Below are positions 1-12,800 of a DNA stretch of 64,000 nucleotides, in pieces. A model generated the notes under the pieces. That model was given only the letters and a program-made list of their open reading frames with translations, was not told where the DNA came from and searched no databases. A program made the position numbers and the translations under genes. Position 1 is the stretch's first letter. Every line of letters starts with the position of its first letter. Source of the DNA: Diploscapter coronatus (taxonomy: Eukaryota; Nematoda; Chromadorea; Rhabditida; Rhabditidae). The stretch covers positions 26,807,201-26,871,200 of the forward strand of contig OZ038422.1 in the NCBI GenBank assembly GCA_964036155.1, given 5' to 3'.

Positions 1-3000
1 AAAGGAAGGCACCCCTATTTCGAATTTCAACAGAAAATAGGTAAATTTCCTAAAATACATCAAAATAGGCCCACATTTTTCCAAAGAAAATAGCTAAAGC
101 TGCGGATGGCCATAAATCTACAAGTCCTCATTTCAGATCGACTCATTGTGTATTTCAGGGCCTGGCTTATATTTCAGCTGACCTTTGTTAGGAAGCCACC
201 ACCAGTTAAATGGCCGAGTGAAATAATGATTCGGATAAATATCAAAGGCTGGACTTTGATGATTGAAAGTGCGAGGTGAACATCGAAAGAGGTAATTCGC
301 AATGGAGGAGAGCGACCAAAATAACATCTGAAACAGATCTTGGAATCCACGGGGGATTGAGGGAGGAATGCAAAATGCACAAATGGACAAATGTAGACAG
401 ATAAACAAGGGATGGGGATAAAGCTGCACAGGGAATGATGAAATCATTACAAAGAACAACTCGTAAACTTCAAGATATCATGATATATGAGATAACAAAA
501 TAGCATGGTACAGGATACCATATTCTAATTTTTCCTGTAATATTTTATCTATAATTTGTGATGAATTCGTAGGGTCTATAAATTGCAATATAAAGAATAT
601 CGGCTAAAACGAACAATTTAAACATACTTTGAACGCAGATAAGCTTTGCAATAGAAGATGAACATGTAATTAGTTCCAAAACATGATTTCAGTGGAATAT
701 ATTGTCTATAATAGGGCTCGCATAAACGTCCTACACTGTCCATAAATAGGTCTGACAATTCGAAAGGAAATTTTGGTAAAATCCAGAATGATTGACGCAG
801 TAAGCTGATCTTCACTGGAAGACGGAAATCTGATTGACTGGACGACATTCTCGTTCTTCCTTCCTTCTCTCCTTAGTTATAGCCCAATTTAGGACAAATG
901 TAAACTGAACTCTCCAAATTCAGCATTCTACATGTTTGTCTTTAGTCTTCGCAGATATTTTTGCATTAAAGTAGGCGTACTTTTAATGCGCGTCTAAAAT
1001 ACAAATTTGGACATTTCTATTTCTGAAATGAAATGAAAATCCCGAAGTACGCTAAATTAAATTAGAATACATAAAATGTCTGAATTTGGTTGATGTGATT
1101 GCGCCTCATTATCTCGACGACGACAACGATGGCAGCGGGAAATCGCAAGAAAGAGGTGGTGTTTGCCACGTCGAAAATCAATGCTGGAGTCGATTTAAAG
1201 ATGAGAGGATATATATGAAATTCTCTGAATATATACAAATATACTGAGTCTTTGTATAATTAAGACACATTCTTTGAATAACCCGAACAAAATATAAAGA
1301 GTGGCCGGACAACTGCAAAAGTGTCTCGGATCCGAACCAAACCCGTATGGATCTTTACCATTTGATATAATACAATGCTTGGTATCGTTCGACTTCAAAT
1401 TTTATGAAAATAAATAATAGATGTCTCTAGCTTCAATTTGAGCCCAAATTTTGGTGCCTACCTATGGAAATATTCTCGTATCATTTTCTTGAAAATTGCC
1501 ATTAAATTTTGGTTTTGAGGTACCACCCTCATACTATTATAGCTAGACCAAAAATGTCTTCACAAAAGTTGCTCAGTTTGATGAGCTCTATCGAATAGTA
1601 TATGATTTTGGTGTTTAACTCAAAATTTCGAAAAATCGAAATTTTCAAGTCCAACTTTGGGCTGATTCTTCGATAGGATATTGTCTCTATTTCTCTGAAA
1701 TAATTATTGAATTAGCATGAGTAGGACATGTACTTTGTTCGGTGAAAATATTGGGAGGTAATACCGACAACAGTGTATGTAAATTTCGCTTTTTCCTCGA
1801 CGATCCATGCTTTTTGACATTTTTGCACTGCTTTTAGCCGTAGCTTGTGATAGAAAGGTTAGATCCGAAAAATGTTCGCACCACTCGACTCAGCTCATCG
1901 AACTGAACAATCTGATATAGGTTTCGGGGGGTGTTTGGATGACTTTTGAAATTTGACCCCCGGACCCTGGTACCCGAACCTGGACTTGAAAACTCCGGGA
2001 AAAAGTCCCAAAATCGTGTTCTCCGGGTCGAGTATAGGTAGAAAACACTCAAATACCCCTTCAGAAACGAATTTTAAGTTTCTGGTCCGGGCAGTTTCGA
2101 GAGTTACATGGATTCTGTTTTAGTCATTACAGAAGGTGGTTTCAGATATCGAGCATTCTTACCTGTACCTGCATTAAATTCCAAATTTTCGCGTATCATG
2201 GTTGTTTTACTATGGGCATGTAAATATTCTTCCATCATATCTGCATTCGGTCATGTTCATTAACAAAGGCAAACCACGCCTTCTTTACTCCCAAAATATA
2301 TGTATCTCGATTCACGAAGAAATATTCCAGACAGCGTTGCATTCCTCTCGCTTTCTTTCTCTTTGTCAGGTTTTTTTTCCTGAAGGAGGAAATCCCTCGC
2401 GCATGCATTGAAGCATGGGAGCATAATAATATATATATATATATATATTTTTTACAAGGGATGACCGGAAATATTTTCTTTTTTTTTGTTGCTTTTTCTG
2501 CGTCTTTTCCACACGCCCCACTTGTCTTGCCCACTACCCCCGAAATCATTAAAATCTGCGAAAGTTCTGTATGCAAAGGGCCTTCGTTAGTGAACATGAC
2601 CGAGTGATCTGAACATTACCTGTAGCATCTATATTTATCAGTGAGAAAAGTACTCGAGCAATTGCTTTATTTGGGACAACAACAAAAGGAGATGTAAGCA
2701 AGTGACAGCCGACAGTCGATTTGATTGAGTGGAGGCACACTTGAACTCATCTATGGAAACAATGTTGGCAAGAATAATGAAGAAAAAGAAGAATTATGAA
2801 ATGATAAAATCGTTATGATATTTTAAGTAGGGTCCTCAAGTAGATGTTCTAAACCGAGTTTTGGGATAAACTTTTTGAACAGAAAGATGGGCTGGGTTGT
2901 GAATAAGGATTCTGCGAGGAAAAAATAAAAATGAGAAATTCCCTGACTGAAAAAATCGCGAAAACCCATCACTCAAAATGAACACATTTTCACAAATAAA

Positions 3001-3802
3001 ATATTGCTTATGCACGGGTATTTTAACTTGATTTTTTGTACAAGACCATTTTATCAGGTTTATCGTCAAACGAAATGATGCTATTTGAGACATATTGGGT
3101 TTTAAGGACATTTGCTTCCCAGATTTCTTATTTTGAACTACCACGCTTCTACCAAAAACGCATTTTTGCATGGAGCGGAGCTTGGGGCTCTAATTTTTAA
3201 GATTGGTATTTTTATCATTTATTTTTCTTTATCATTTTATCGTTATTGACTTTATTTGTCCATTCTTCCCTATTGTTATACCCATTTGAAGACCAAAAGG
3301 CGGAGCAGAAAGAAGAAGAAAAGGGGGCGGAGTTTGGAGAGAGAGCGAGTAGAAGAGAGGAAGGGCATTTCTGCAGAGAGATGCAATAGGGATCCGAATA
3401 GTCGATTCTGATTGCCTTGCACTGACAGATCTGACGATTTCATCATAATTTCATTATTTGCCTGCTAGTCTTTATGCTAATTAACCTCACCAGAACTGAC
3501 AGTCCTCCTTCAGTGTTTTCGTGCTCTATTGTCTTCTCAGATAACTGCCTATTTGTGCAGCCTTTCCTTGTCTTTCTTCCTTCCTGCGCAGGTGTCGCCT
3601 TATGGTTGATTTGTCATTAAAAACTCCACATTTGGTGCTTTCATCCAAAACTCATCCCCAACTACTCGCAGTAATTTTTCGGATGAACTAACTTGTCACT
3701 AAAAGACCAATTGAAGTGAATTGACTTCCAGACTCTATACAATTTTGGCCTCAAGCATTTGATGTGAAGATGTTATTACGAATAGTGACGAGCTGATTAT
3801 CA
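1..3802. other. Upstream region, no supported gene
   Basis: Open frames here are short, lack credible splice partners and match no family I recognise. The stretch holds an (AT)n run near 2429-2448, a weak inverted repeat around 1575-1930, and a purine-rich GGCGGAG-containing segment at 3298-3362 that may belong to the promoter of the MEGF6-like gene starting at 3803. I cannot place a transcription start. Confidence 0.5.
2429..2448. repeat. (AT)n microsatellite
   Basis: An uninterrupted AT dinucleotide run of about ten units, directly followed by a T run. It lies in non-coding sequence. Confidence 0.9.
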
Positions 3803-6800
3803 ATGATTTCTAGTGGATCTAATTATGGGCTATACGCTTTTAGCGTATTCCTTTTATTCCTACCTCTATTCAACGATGCCGGTAATTTAGTGGATGTTCA
3901 GTTACAGGAACTGCGGCTTGGGCAGTAAGTTATAGACTTTAAGAATATAGCTTTATTTATTTATGCGTTTGCAACAACGCAACAATATATCAGTTCCCCT
4001 CCCTGTGCATTGCTCGGCATTTGATTGTCATATATTCTCCTGCTCTTCTTTCTGCTCCTCCTTTATTCCCCAGTTTCTATATTTGTCAAACAGAGGAGTA
4101 TCCTCTCTTTGGAAATGTATGTGTCCATTTATGCGCTAGGTCTTCTTCCGGATTTAGGCGGATTTCATACATCCCATATCCAATTATCCTCTCACTTCAC
4201 TTCTTTGCATATTCTTCCCCCCTTTCTCCCTTTCACATAATTCAATTCCATTTCGAGTCGCGCAATGCTGCATTTTTCACGCCTCGCAAGGTGTCGAAAG
4301 TCAGTAGAATTTCTAAGTACACATCCTTCTTTTTCAATGGAACCGTTTACTTTCCTTTCCTCTGTTCTATGTTCTGTCGTTTTGGCAACTCCTAGAAAAA
4401 CGAAGTTGAGAAGTGTCGTTTTTCTCGTTCCACTTTCAGCTCCTTTCTCTCTGATCCTCGCATCCCATTTTTTGAGCAGTTATACGCGCATCAAAGTGGG
4501 CATCATTCCTTCTCTGCGAGAAACTTTCGACCGGAAAATGCAAGAAGAAAGGATTCGACCAAAAACAAAGAGCAACTAAAATAGCAGCAGCGCAAAACGA
4601 TGAAGAATACGTGTTTGTGGTCAGAGAAGTGCAGGTATGGCTCGAGGGCCTTAATACCTGCATATAATGAGCCAATTTGAGGCAGACTTGAAGGGCAAGT
4701 CTGATTCAGCAGCTTTTGCTTTGCAGCTTAATCTAGACATGCAGGCATCCCGCTGTGTGAAGGAAGAAGGAAAGCATGAAGCAATGAATGAGAATGGCAA
4801 TACGCGTAGCGAAATGCAAAACGAGGCGAATTCACATGAAATTGGCAGAGAATGGAAGGGAGAGGAGGGACGCGCACCTGCATTCTTGAATTCTTGACTC
4901 ATTCAATCAGATCGATCGATAAGCGTCAATTACACGAATTAGAATTCGACTGTTCGACCTCTATTTCCGAGGCAAAAGATGCACAAATCAATTTGAATGA
5001 ATGCATTACGCGATGTCAAATTCGCATATAACGGGCGCCAAAAAACTCGCCAAGGGGAAAAAGAGAGAATTGACATTCGGACTTGCATAAAATCGACACA
5101 GACATACAAAGGACGATTTATCATCTTGACCGGTTGAAGTGAAGAAGTGACACTCAGGCAGGCGTTCAGCTGCTAATCTGATGAATTGTTGTTGCTCTAT
5201 GCAGAATTTGTGTCTGAATGTCTTGATCCCTTTCCACTTCATATTTGACTTCCCTTCCATCTATGAGCATTCAACTCCGACTGCAGACTTGTCGCATTTC
5301 AATAGGTTTATTTGTATACGGAACGGGATTACTCCCTCGCTCACACGCGCTCGCCACACACTTATAATGAGAAATTTACCTAAGGCGAGTCAGAGTTAGG
5401 GACAGGTGCTAAGGCACAAATGTGCTATGCAATGCACTGCTTATGCTCAATGATGCAAATATATGAACGTCTAAAGTCAAAACGATTTAAACTGAGCGAA
5501 GTGAATGGTTGCGTGATACATTAGCCAGAGATCCAGAAAGGATATCGTTTATCCCGTTTATATGCACTTTCCTTCTTGCCATTTGGTGGCTAATCTCTTC
5601 TCTTTTATGGAGTAACAATCCTTGATGTGCTGCAGCAACAGAGATCCAATCAATCATATTACTACCCAAAAAGGTCTTTCTTCAGGTATGTGAGAAGAGG
5701 ACTCATCCTTCCTTTCTTCCTCTCTGCCAAATATAATAAAGAGGCGAGATGAGTAAATGGTCACTTGGTCACCCACTCTTCATCCCCCAAAGCACCAATA
5801 AAAACGACTATTCTTATCATCAGTTTCGAAGGCGTGAAATTTTACACACATTCTGGCAGCAAAATACTACAGTCGTAAAAATGTGCAGCATTAAAAGCGA
5901 AACCCGTGTACTCATGCTCATTATTCATTGCAACTCTCCGAAGGAAGGGACAGGGGACATTCTTCTTTAACTAATCCCACCGGGCCACGGACCTAAAATG
6001 GGACACTACTCACTGCAGAACTGCAGAAAAGCTGGACTTCGTCTCATTTGAATCCGAATAAAAACATTAGCCGCGCTTCCAGAACAGAACACATTTCGCC
6101 TGAAGCCGCACTTTTATGCTAATTTAATTATACACCCTCTTCATCTTCCCTATACTATTTCTTAGAAAGGATGGTAATTGTACGAAAAGTGAGAATAATA
6201 AAATACGACCATTTTTGTATAGTTCACATGCTCAAGATTCTCATAGTGCAAAGAGTTGTAAACGTGTCGGCTTGGCGCAAAGAAGCGCCCCTCCTTTTAT
6301 GGCCCGAACTGAACTGAATGAATCAGAGAAGCGAACGGTGAAAGAGTTGCAGGAGAAGTGAAGAAGTGATGCAATCACGCAATTATCACTATACAACATT
6401 TGCATAAAGTAGGCCGGGCAGGGCAATAAATGACCTCGGAATAAGGATAAATCAAAGAGGAGAAAGAATAGGGAAAATGAAGATAATGGCAAGACAAGGA
6501 CGATTTATCATAGACGAACAGGTAGTGCAAAATTGAAGCCGATTAAGGTCAAGTCGAGAATTGCACTGAACGAATGCACAGGAACAATTAAGGGATTTCA
6601 CATGTAATGCATTGCGTAATCTTCTAAATCCCAAATGAATCTTTCTTCGATCAATTTTCCTCCTTCCACAGTAAACCAAAGCTGGTCTTCGCCTTCTTTC
6701 TTCTCTTATCATTTATCATTGATAACCTCTTAGAGCTACTGTGTCATTGCTTATTTGCTCTCGCATAAAGAGGCCACGGCCGGATGAATGATATATGATA

Positions 6801-9800
6801 ACGCTAATCATAACAATAACAACGAAATAAATGCAATTTTAGGCCTAATGTGTGTTCTCACGAAGAGAGGGAAATCGCCATTGTGAAGAAGCCCTGTGTG
6901 CAGGCCTACACCAAATACGTTCGGACTCGGAAGCCGGGCTGCAATGGACAGGCCAGAAGCTGTTTCGTGAGGGAACCCAAGTAAGGAACTCATTCTCTGC
7001 ATCCTTTCGTTCGGTCAATCATTCCAAATAACATCTGCGAGGTCACTGTTCATGTGTCGCTGTGTGTCCATAGCTTGTTATTATCTTCGACCTTTCTTTG
7101 TAATAGTCCGAGAGAGGGAAAGGGAAGATAAGCCCATATTTGGCAATACGAAGGCCGGAAGTTCTATACGAAAATAAGGCCGTATTTTCAGGACCGTCTA
7201 TTATCACACGTATAAATCCGAGAATCGTACCCGACGCCATCTCGTAGCTGAATGCTGCCCCGGATGGATACAGATTCCTGGCCAGGATGGCTGTCAAAGA
7301 GGTAGACCTGCCTCCGTTGAACAATTGAACGTACAATTCGAGTACATTATCCATGATTCATGCGGCTATGTGGTTATTTGACCCATTCAGCGTTCAGGCT
7401 AGTCAGCTTGTGAATGGCTACATTCATAATGCATATCTCTGTGACAAAGCGGGATGCAAAGACACATCTCATATCCCATTATATCCCTTTCCCATTCCCA
7501 TTTAAGGCAAGCCGCACCTTATCCTTTATCCTCCTCTTTGATCCCTCAGATCATAATCTACCGCATTACGAGCCAACGACTGACATGGCATCTGGAGACA
7601 GTCACTTTTTGTTCAGACTACTGTAGCTTCATGCGAGTAATTTACAAGAGTGCAATAAGCAAATGAAGTAATGAGAACCCGGAAAGGAAAAGGGAAACAG
7701 AAAGAGAGGAGAATAGGGCTCATGTCAGCACTGTTTGCCAACACAATTGACACTACCCGAATATGGGCAAGAGAATAGGAAAATAGAGAAATGAAGAATG
7801 ATCTAACACAGGGAAATCGCTCATTTAAAGAAGAAAGATTATTCAATTAAGCGATTTTTTTTGTAATTCAATAATAATGTGATTTCTTAATCTTCGACTT
7901 TTAAAACAGCTCTTTCGTATTTGAAACTACAATAGCGAATAAAAGTAATGGGTATTGAACAAGTTTTTTTTTGCAAATTTTTTGTTCAACAATTTATACT
8001 TATCAGATTCGCTTGATTGCTAATGCACATTTAGTAGAGATAATTTCATGAATGTCCGACAAGTTTCAGCCTGATCCGATCCTATTTATGAGGTGTTTTG
8101 ATTTTTTAAAAAATTTTTTGGAAAACGTTTCAATACTCATATTACTTATGTGCGTTACTGTACATGAAAATTGTGGAAATCTATCATTTAACCCTAATTA
8201 TTTTAGCGAACTGCACAGCGGACCTGTGCCACAATGGCGGAACGTGTCTGCCGATCCGCAACGGAACAGAGCAGATCTGCGACTGTTTGAGCGGGTTCAC
8301 GGGAGCCAAGTGCCAGTACGACGTGAACGAGTGCGTGGTCGACAACGGAGGCTGTGCTCACGATTGCGTCAATACCATCGGCACTTTCTATTGCAGGTGC
8401 TGGACGGGGTTCGTCCTATCTGAGGACGGCAAAAACTGCAATGGTAGATTTTTTTTTTTTTAAATTCAAACCTAGGCAGAATAAAGCTTGATCTTCAATA
8501 TTAACCCATTTAATGTCAAAAGTTTACTACGGACGACCTTATGTATTATTTTTAGCTGAAATTTTTGCCTAGATCTGATTAAATCTAGGTTTCATGTACT
8601 CATGTTAAAAATTGAGATATCGACGAATGCGAAGCCTCCAACGGTGGCTGTTCACACCGATGCATAAATTCCCCCGGAGGTTATCGATGCGATTGCCCCT
8701 CGAACATGCAGCTGGCTTCGAATGGGAGAAAATGCGTGGATGCATCCTCCTGCGCAGCAGAGAACGGGGGCTGTGCACATATTTGCGAGGAGAAGGACGG
8801 AAAATTCTATCGATGCAGATGCAATGCCGGATACAAAATTGGGCACGACAAGAGGAGTTGCATTGGTGAGCATTTCTTTGAGATTCGTACAAATCAAAGA
8901 CTTGAAGAGTAAGCACTCTGCCACTCATTCATAGACCCATCTGTCATTTCCATTCAAACACTCGATTTATGCAAATTACTCTGTCCCCTTCAAAAACAAC
9001 AGCATTTAGCGATCGACCCCTGCCTGGAGAACAAAGGGGGCTGTCAACATCACTGCGTGTCCGAGAACGGCAAGGCGCATTGTCAATGCTATCCGGGATT
9101 CAGGTTGTCATACGACAGGAGAACGTGTGTGGATGTGGATGAGTGCGCGCAGAATAAACACGAATGTCAACATGATTGCGTCAATGTACATGGGTCGTTT
9201 AGGTAGAATTGTCAATGACTCTGATAATTTGACAAGTGAACCTCAGATGTCAATGCCGACCTGGTTTCACGCTAGCAGAGGATGGACGGAGCTGCGAGGA
9301 AAAGGCTTCAGGATGTCAAGTATCGAATGGAGGCTGCGAACAAGAGTGCTTTGATCAGCCAGATGGAGGGCACATTTGTGGATGCAGAGACGGATTCAGA
9401 CTCGATGCGAATGGAAGGGATTGCATAGGTTTGTCGTTCTGAATACCTGATTGTCAATCTTCTTCCCCTCTGTCAGTCCAGTTGTCATTTTCCCTATCAT
9501 GTCCTGTCAAATGCTTCAGCTTCTACTGCTAATTTATCCTCGTTGCGTTTCAATCCGTTCCTCTCGGATCAATATGAAGAGATGTCCTGCCTGAGAAATC
9601 AGGGCTCTTGTCATCGACTGTGTATGGACTACAGAACGAATAAACTGAGTTGTCATTGTCGCGAGGGATATGCATTGAAAGAAGACAAGCCACTTCATTG
9701 TCAGGGTATTGTAGATGTTAGGGAATGGATTACTGTAAGGGTGCGAAAAAATTTTGGAGGCATTCTTCTTTAATTTAATTTCATAAAAATATTTAGGAAA

Positions 9801-12800
9801 TCTCTTTTCACATGCCTAAAAAATACATTTCAAACAGTTTTCTTCAACCATATTCGTGAAACTTTAAAATCATCAACTTTCTTTCAATTATTTATTTGCA
9901 CATTTCGTAAAGAAATACTATAATATAATGCAAAATTTATCAGGGACTCCTCAATATCCAATTATATAGCGTCGATTTCAGCCACTAAGTGCCTCCATAA
10001 TTTGTTCGTACCCTGTAGAAGGCCGTAGAGGAGAACGATACCATGTCTATTTGTATCTGCATGAAAATTCTATGTCTTTTCGTCTATCACAGTCTTAGAT
10101 CATTTCACCAAAACTAAATCTTCAATTAATTAAATGATGGGCTTCAGATATCGATGAATGCATCGAGGGAGCGCATAGCTGCGAACAAGTATGCCATAAT
10201 ATTCCTGGCTCTTTCGAGTGCAAATGCAGGGAGGGGTATAGACTGTCGCAGGATAAGCGGACCTGTGAAGGTATGCATAAAGTGGTAAAATGTAAAGAAT
10301 TAACAAAAATCTAAGATATTGACGAATGCCAAAATGGGTACGCGAACTGTCAACAGCTGTGTTTCAACAAGATCGGTGGCTTTGTGTGCGACTGCCGGGA
10401 GGGCTACCTGCTCGGCCCTGACGAGAGGACCTGTCATGACATCAATGAATGCCTCGTCAACAATGGCGGATGCAGTCAGTTGTGCAGAAACGAAGAGGAA
10501 GGAAGGAGATGCGAGTGCTTCGGGGGCTACGTTCTGGCCGAAGACAGAATCACTTGCATCGGTAAGCAAACAGCTGGTCTTCATCGTTTGAAAGTTCGGT
10601 GTCTTCATTCAATTTTATTTGTATTTTAGCGGCACTAACAGGTGCCCCGTCCGAAACAATCCACAGTAAGTTGTGTAATGTTGTATATGGGCTAGAATAG
10701 TAGCGCAAATGACATAATAAAAATCCCCCTAAATCTGGGCACCCCGCTTTGGTCGTGGACTAACGCTTTTGTAATAGAGCTAGAGAAATGATAGCGACGA
10801 CGCAGAGCTTGTGTGAAGTGGCCACATTTCAGATGTGATTTCCAACTACAAGCAGCTAGACGACTCTTCATTCGCATCGAGAAACACTCTGGATCTGGAC
10901 GAAGACATGCCCTCTCCAATCTCCGTGCAAATCGAAAATGTCAATGTTCAGGAGTCGCAACCTTCCTCTGTCTACAGGCAGCTGAAATTCAGACGAATGA
11001 AAGGTTTGATCAACAGGCTTCAAGAATAATTATATGCTTTTGTAATTCTGTTTAAAAATCATAGAACGAATGAAACTGTCTGAGTTTAAGCTCCTCAAGA
11101 CGAGGACGGCTGCCCAGAAGGAACCTATGGAATCGGGTGCAATCAGATCTGTCGGTGCAAACGTTGCGACATAAATGGAAACTGCAAGTGTCCTTCGAAT
11201 GAAGAGTGCGAAGATGGGCCTTGTCCGGCTGGTATTCAATAGTTTCGAACTACATCAAATGAGTTTCACATTCTAGGCTATTTCGGACCCAAATGTGACC
11301 TGCCCTGTAGATTGAACTGTCCGGGTGATGGCAAATGCGATTTCGAATTCGGCGACTGTCTCTGCGAAGCCGGTCGATTTGGAGAAAACTGCGATCAGAC
11401 ATGTCCTCCCTTTAAGTTTGGGAAGAACTGCCGATTGGATTGCAAGTGTGATCGGAACAATTGCGACGGATGTGATGCGAAGGTAAATTAATAAAGCTGA
11501 ACACTCCTAAAACCTATGTTTTAGAGCGGGAGATTGCATTGCAAAAGTGGCTTCTACGGACCGCACTGCAAAAGACGCTGTCCTATAGGAACTTGGGGGA
11601 TTGTAAAAAATAGCCGAATTTTTCGATGGAATAATTTCAATTTATAGGACTGCTCTCGGAAGTGTGACTGTCAGAATGGAAATCAGTATTGCGATCCTGT
11701 GACCGGAGAGTGCAACAGAAGATGCCCGCCTGGCTATTTGGGAGTTTTGTGTGATCAAGGTTAGTCGTTCTGCTGATAAGGTTGATAAATGATTGATTCT
11801 GCACTGATTGATCCGATTGAATCGAATAGATCAAGCAAGGTCTAGCCAAAATTATCTGCAAAGGCAAAGATATTTGCTTGGAGCACAAACAATATAGAGT
11901 GTAACCATCTGGTATATATATGGGAATTCGTGAATTGTTGAATGTTCAGTTTGCAAGTCGGGATTTTACGGAAATGATTGCGCCGAGAAGTGCCAGCAAC
12001 AGCCCTGTCATCACGTCACAGGCAACCCCTTCTGCAGTAAGCCGGGCGTAGCTGGCGAAAATTGTGACCAACGTAAGACAATATCAGACAAGACATGATA
12101 TCATTATTGCATGGATCACTTTTACCCTTTATCTGAGTTCTTTTTCCTTATCTGTCGTAAAGAAAGGTGTGTCGTGTCTGAGACTAATATCTTCAGAATC
12201 TAACACGACTTCTGCGCTATCTGAATTTTTATTTAAATTGAAAAAAACTATGAAATTTAGCTTGCGACCCCAATCACTATGGTCCGAACTGTATGTACGA
12301 GTGTCAATGCAAGTTCAACTCGACCTGCAATCCTCGAGACGGTTCTTGCATATGCAGCCCCGGCTATTATTCCAGCGACTGTGGAACAGCCTGCCCGCAC
12401 GGGCGATACGGAAGTGATTGTCAGCAGCTGTGCAATTGTCAGAATGGCGGATTGTGCAACCCCGTCGATGGGTCGTGCGACTGCAGGGAAGGCTGGACCT
12501 CAGCTGACTGTTCTGTCAGATGCCCTAAAAACACTTATGGAAAGGTACTGTATTCTAATTGTCTTGTCTTTGGTTTTAAAATGTTTAAATAAAATTTATA
12601 GGACTGTTCAAAGAAATGCAATTGCGAGTTGGGATGCGATGCGATGGGAGAATGCCTCTGTTCAGCAGGTCTGCGAGGGGCTAAATGTGATGAGCCATGT
12701 GAACAGGGCAAATTCGGACCGGGTATTTTATTTAGCCGATCCAAAACTTGTATAGAATTGATTCGCTTATTACAGGATGTCTTGGAAAATGTCTCTGCCA

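Noticed and set aside
133..459. 108-codon minus-strand frame near the window start
   Set aside because: No family resemblance, no splice partner, and a composition explained by the T-rich strand.
2235..2597. 120-codon minus-strand frame
   Set aside because: It runs through the AT microsatellite and homopolymer tracts and has low-complexity Lys/Ile runs.
4021..4579. Overlapping plus-strand frames rich in Ser, Phe, Leu
   Set aside because: They lie in a pyrimidine-rich part of MEGF6 intron 1 and have no coding signature.
6808..7354. Minus-strand frames of 64 and 103 codons
   Set aside because: They are the reverse strand of the EMI-domain exons 2 and 3, which splice perfectly on the plus strand.
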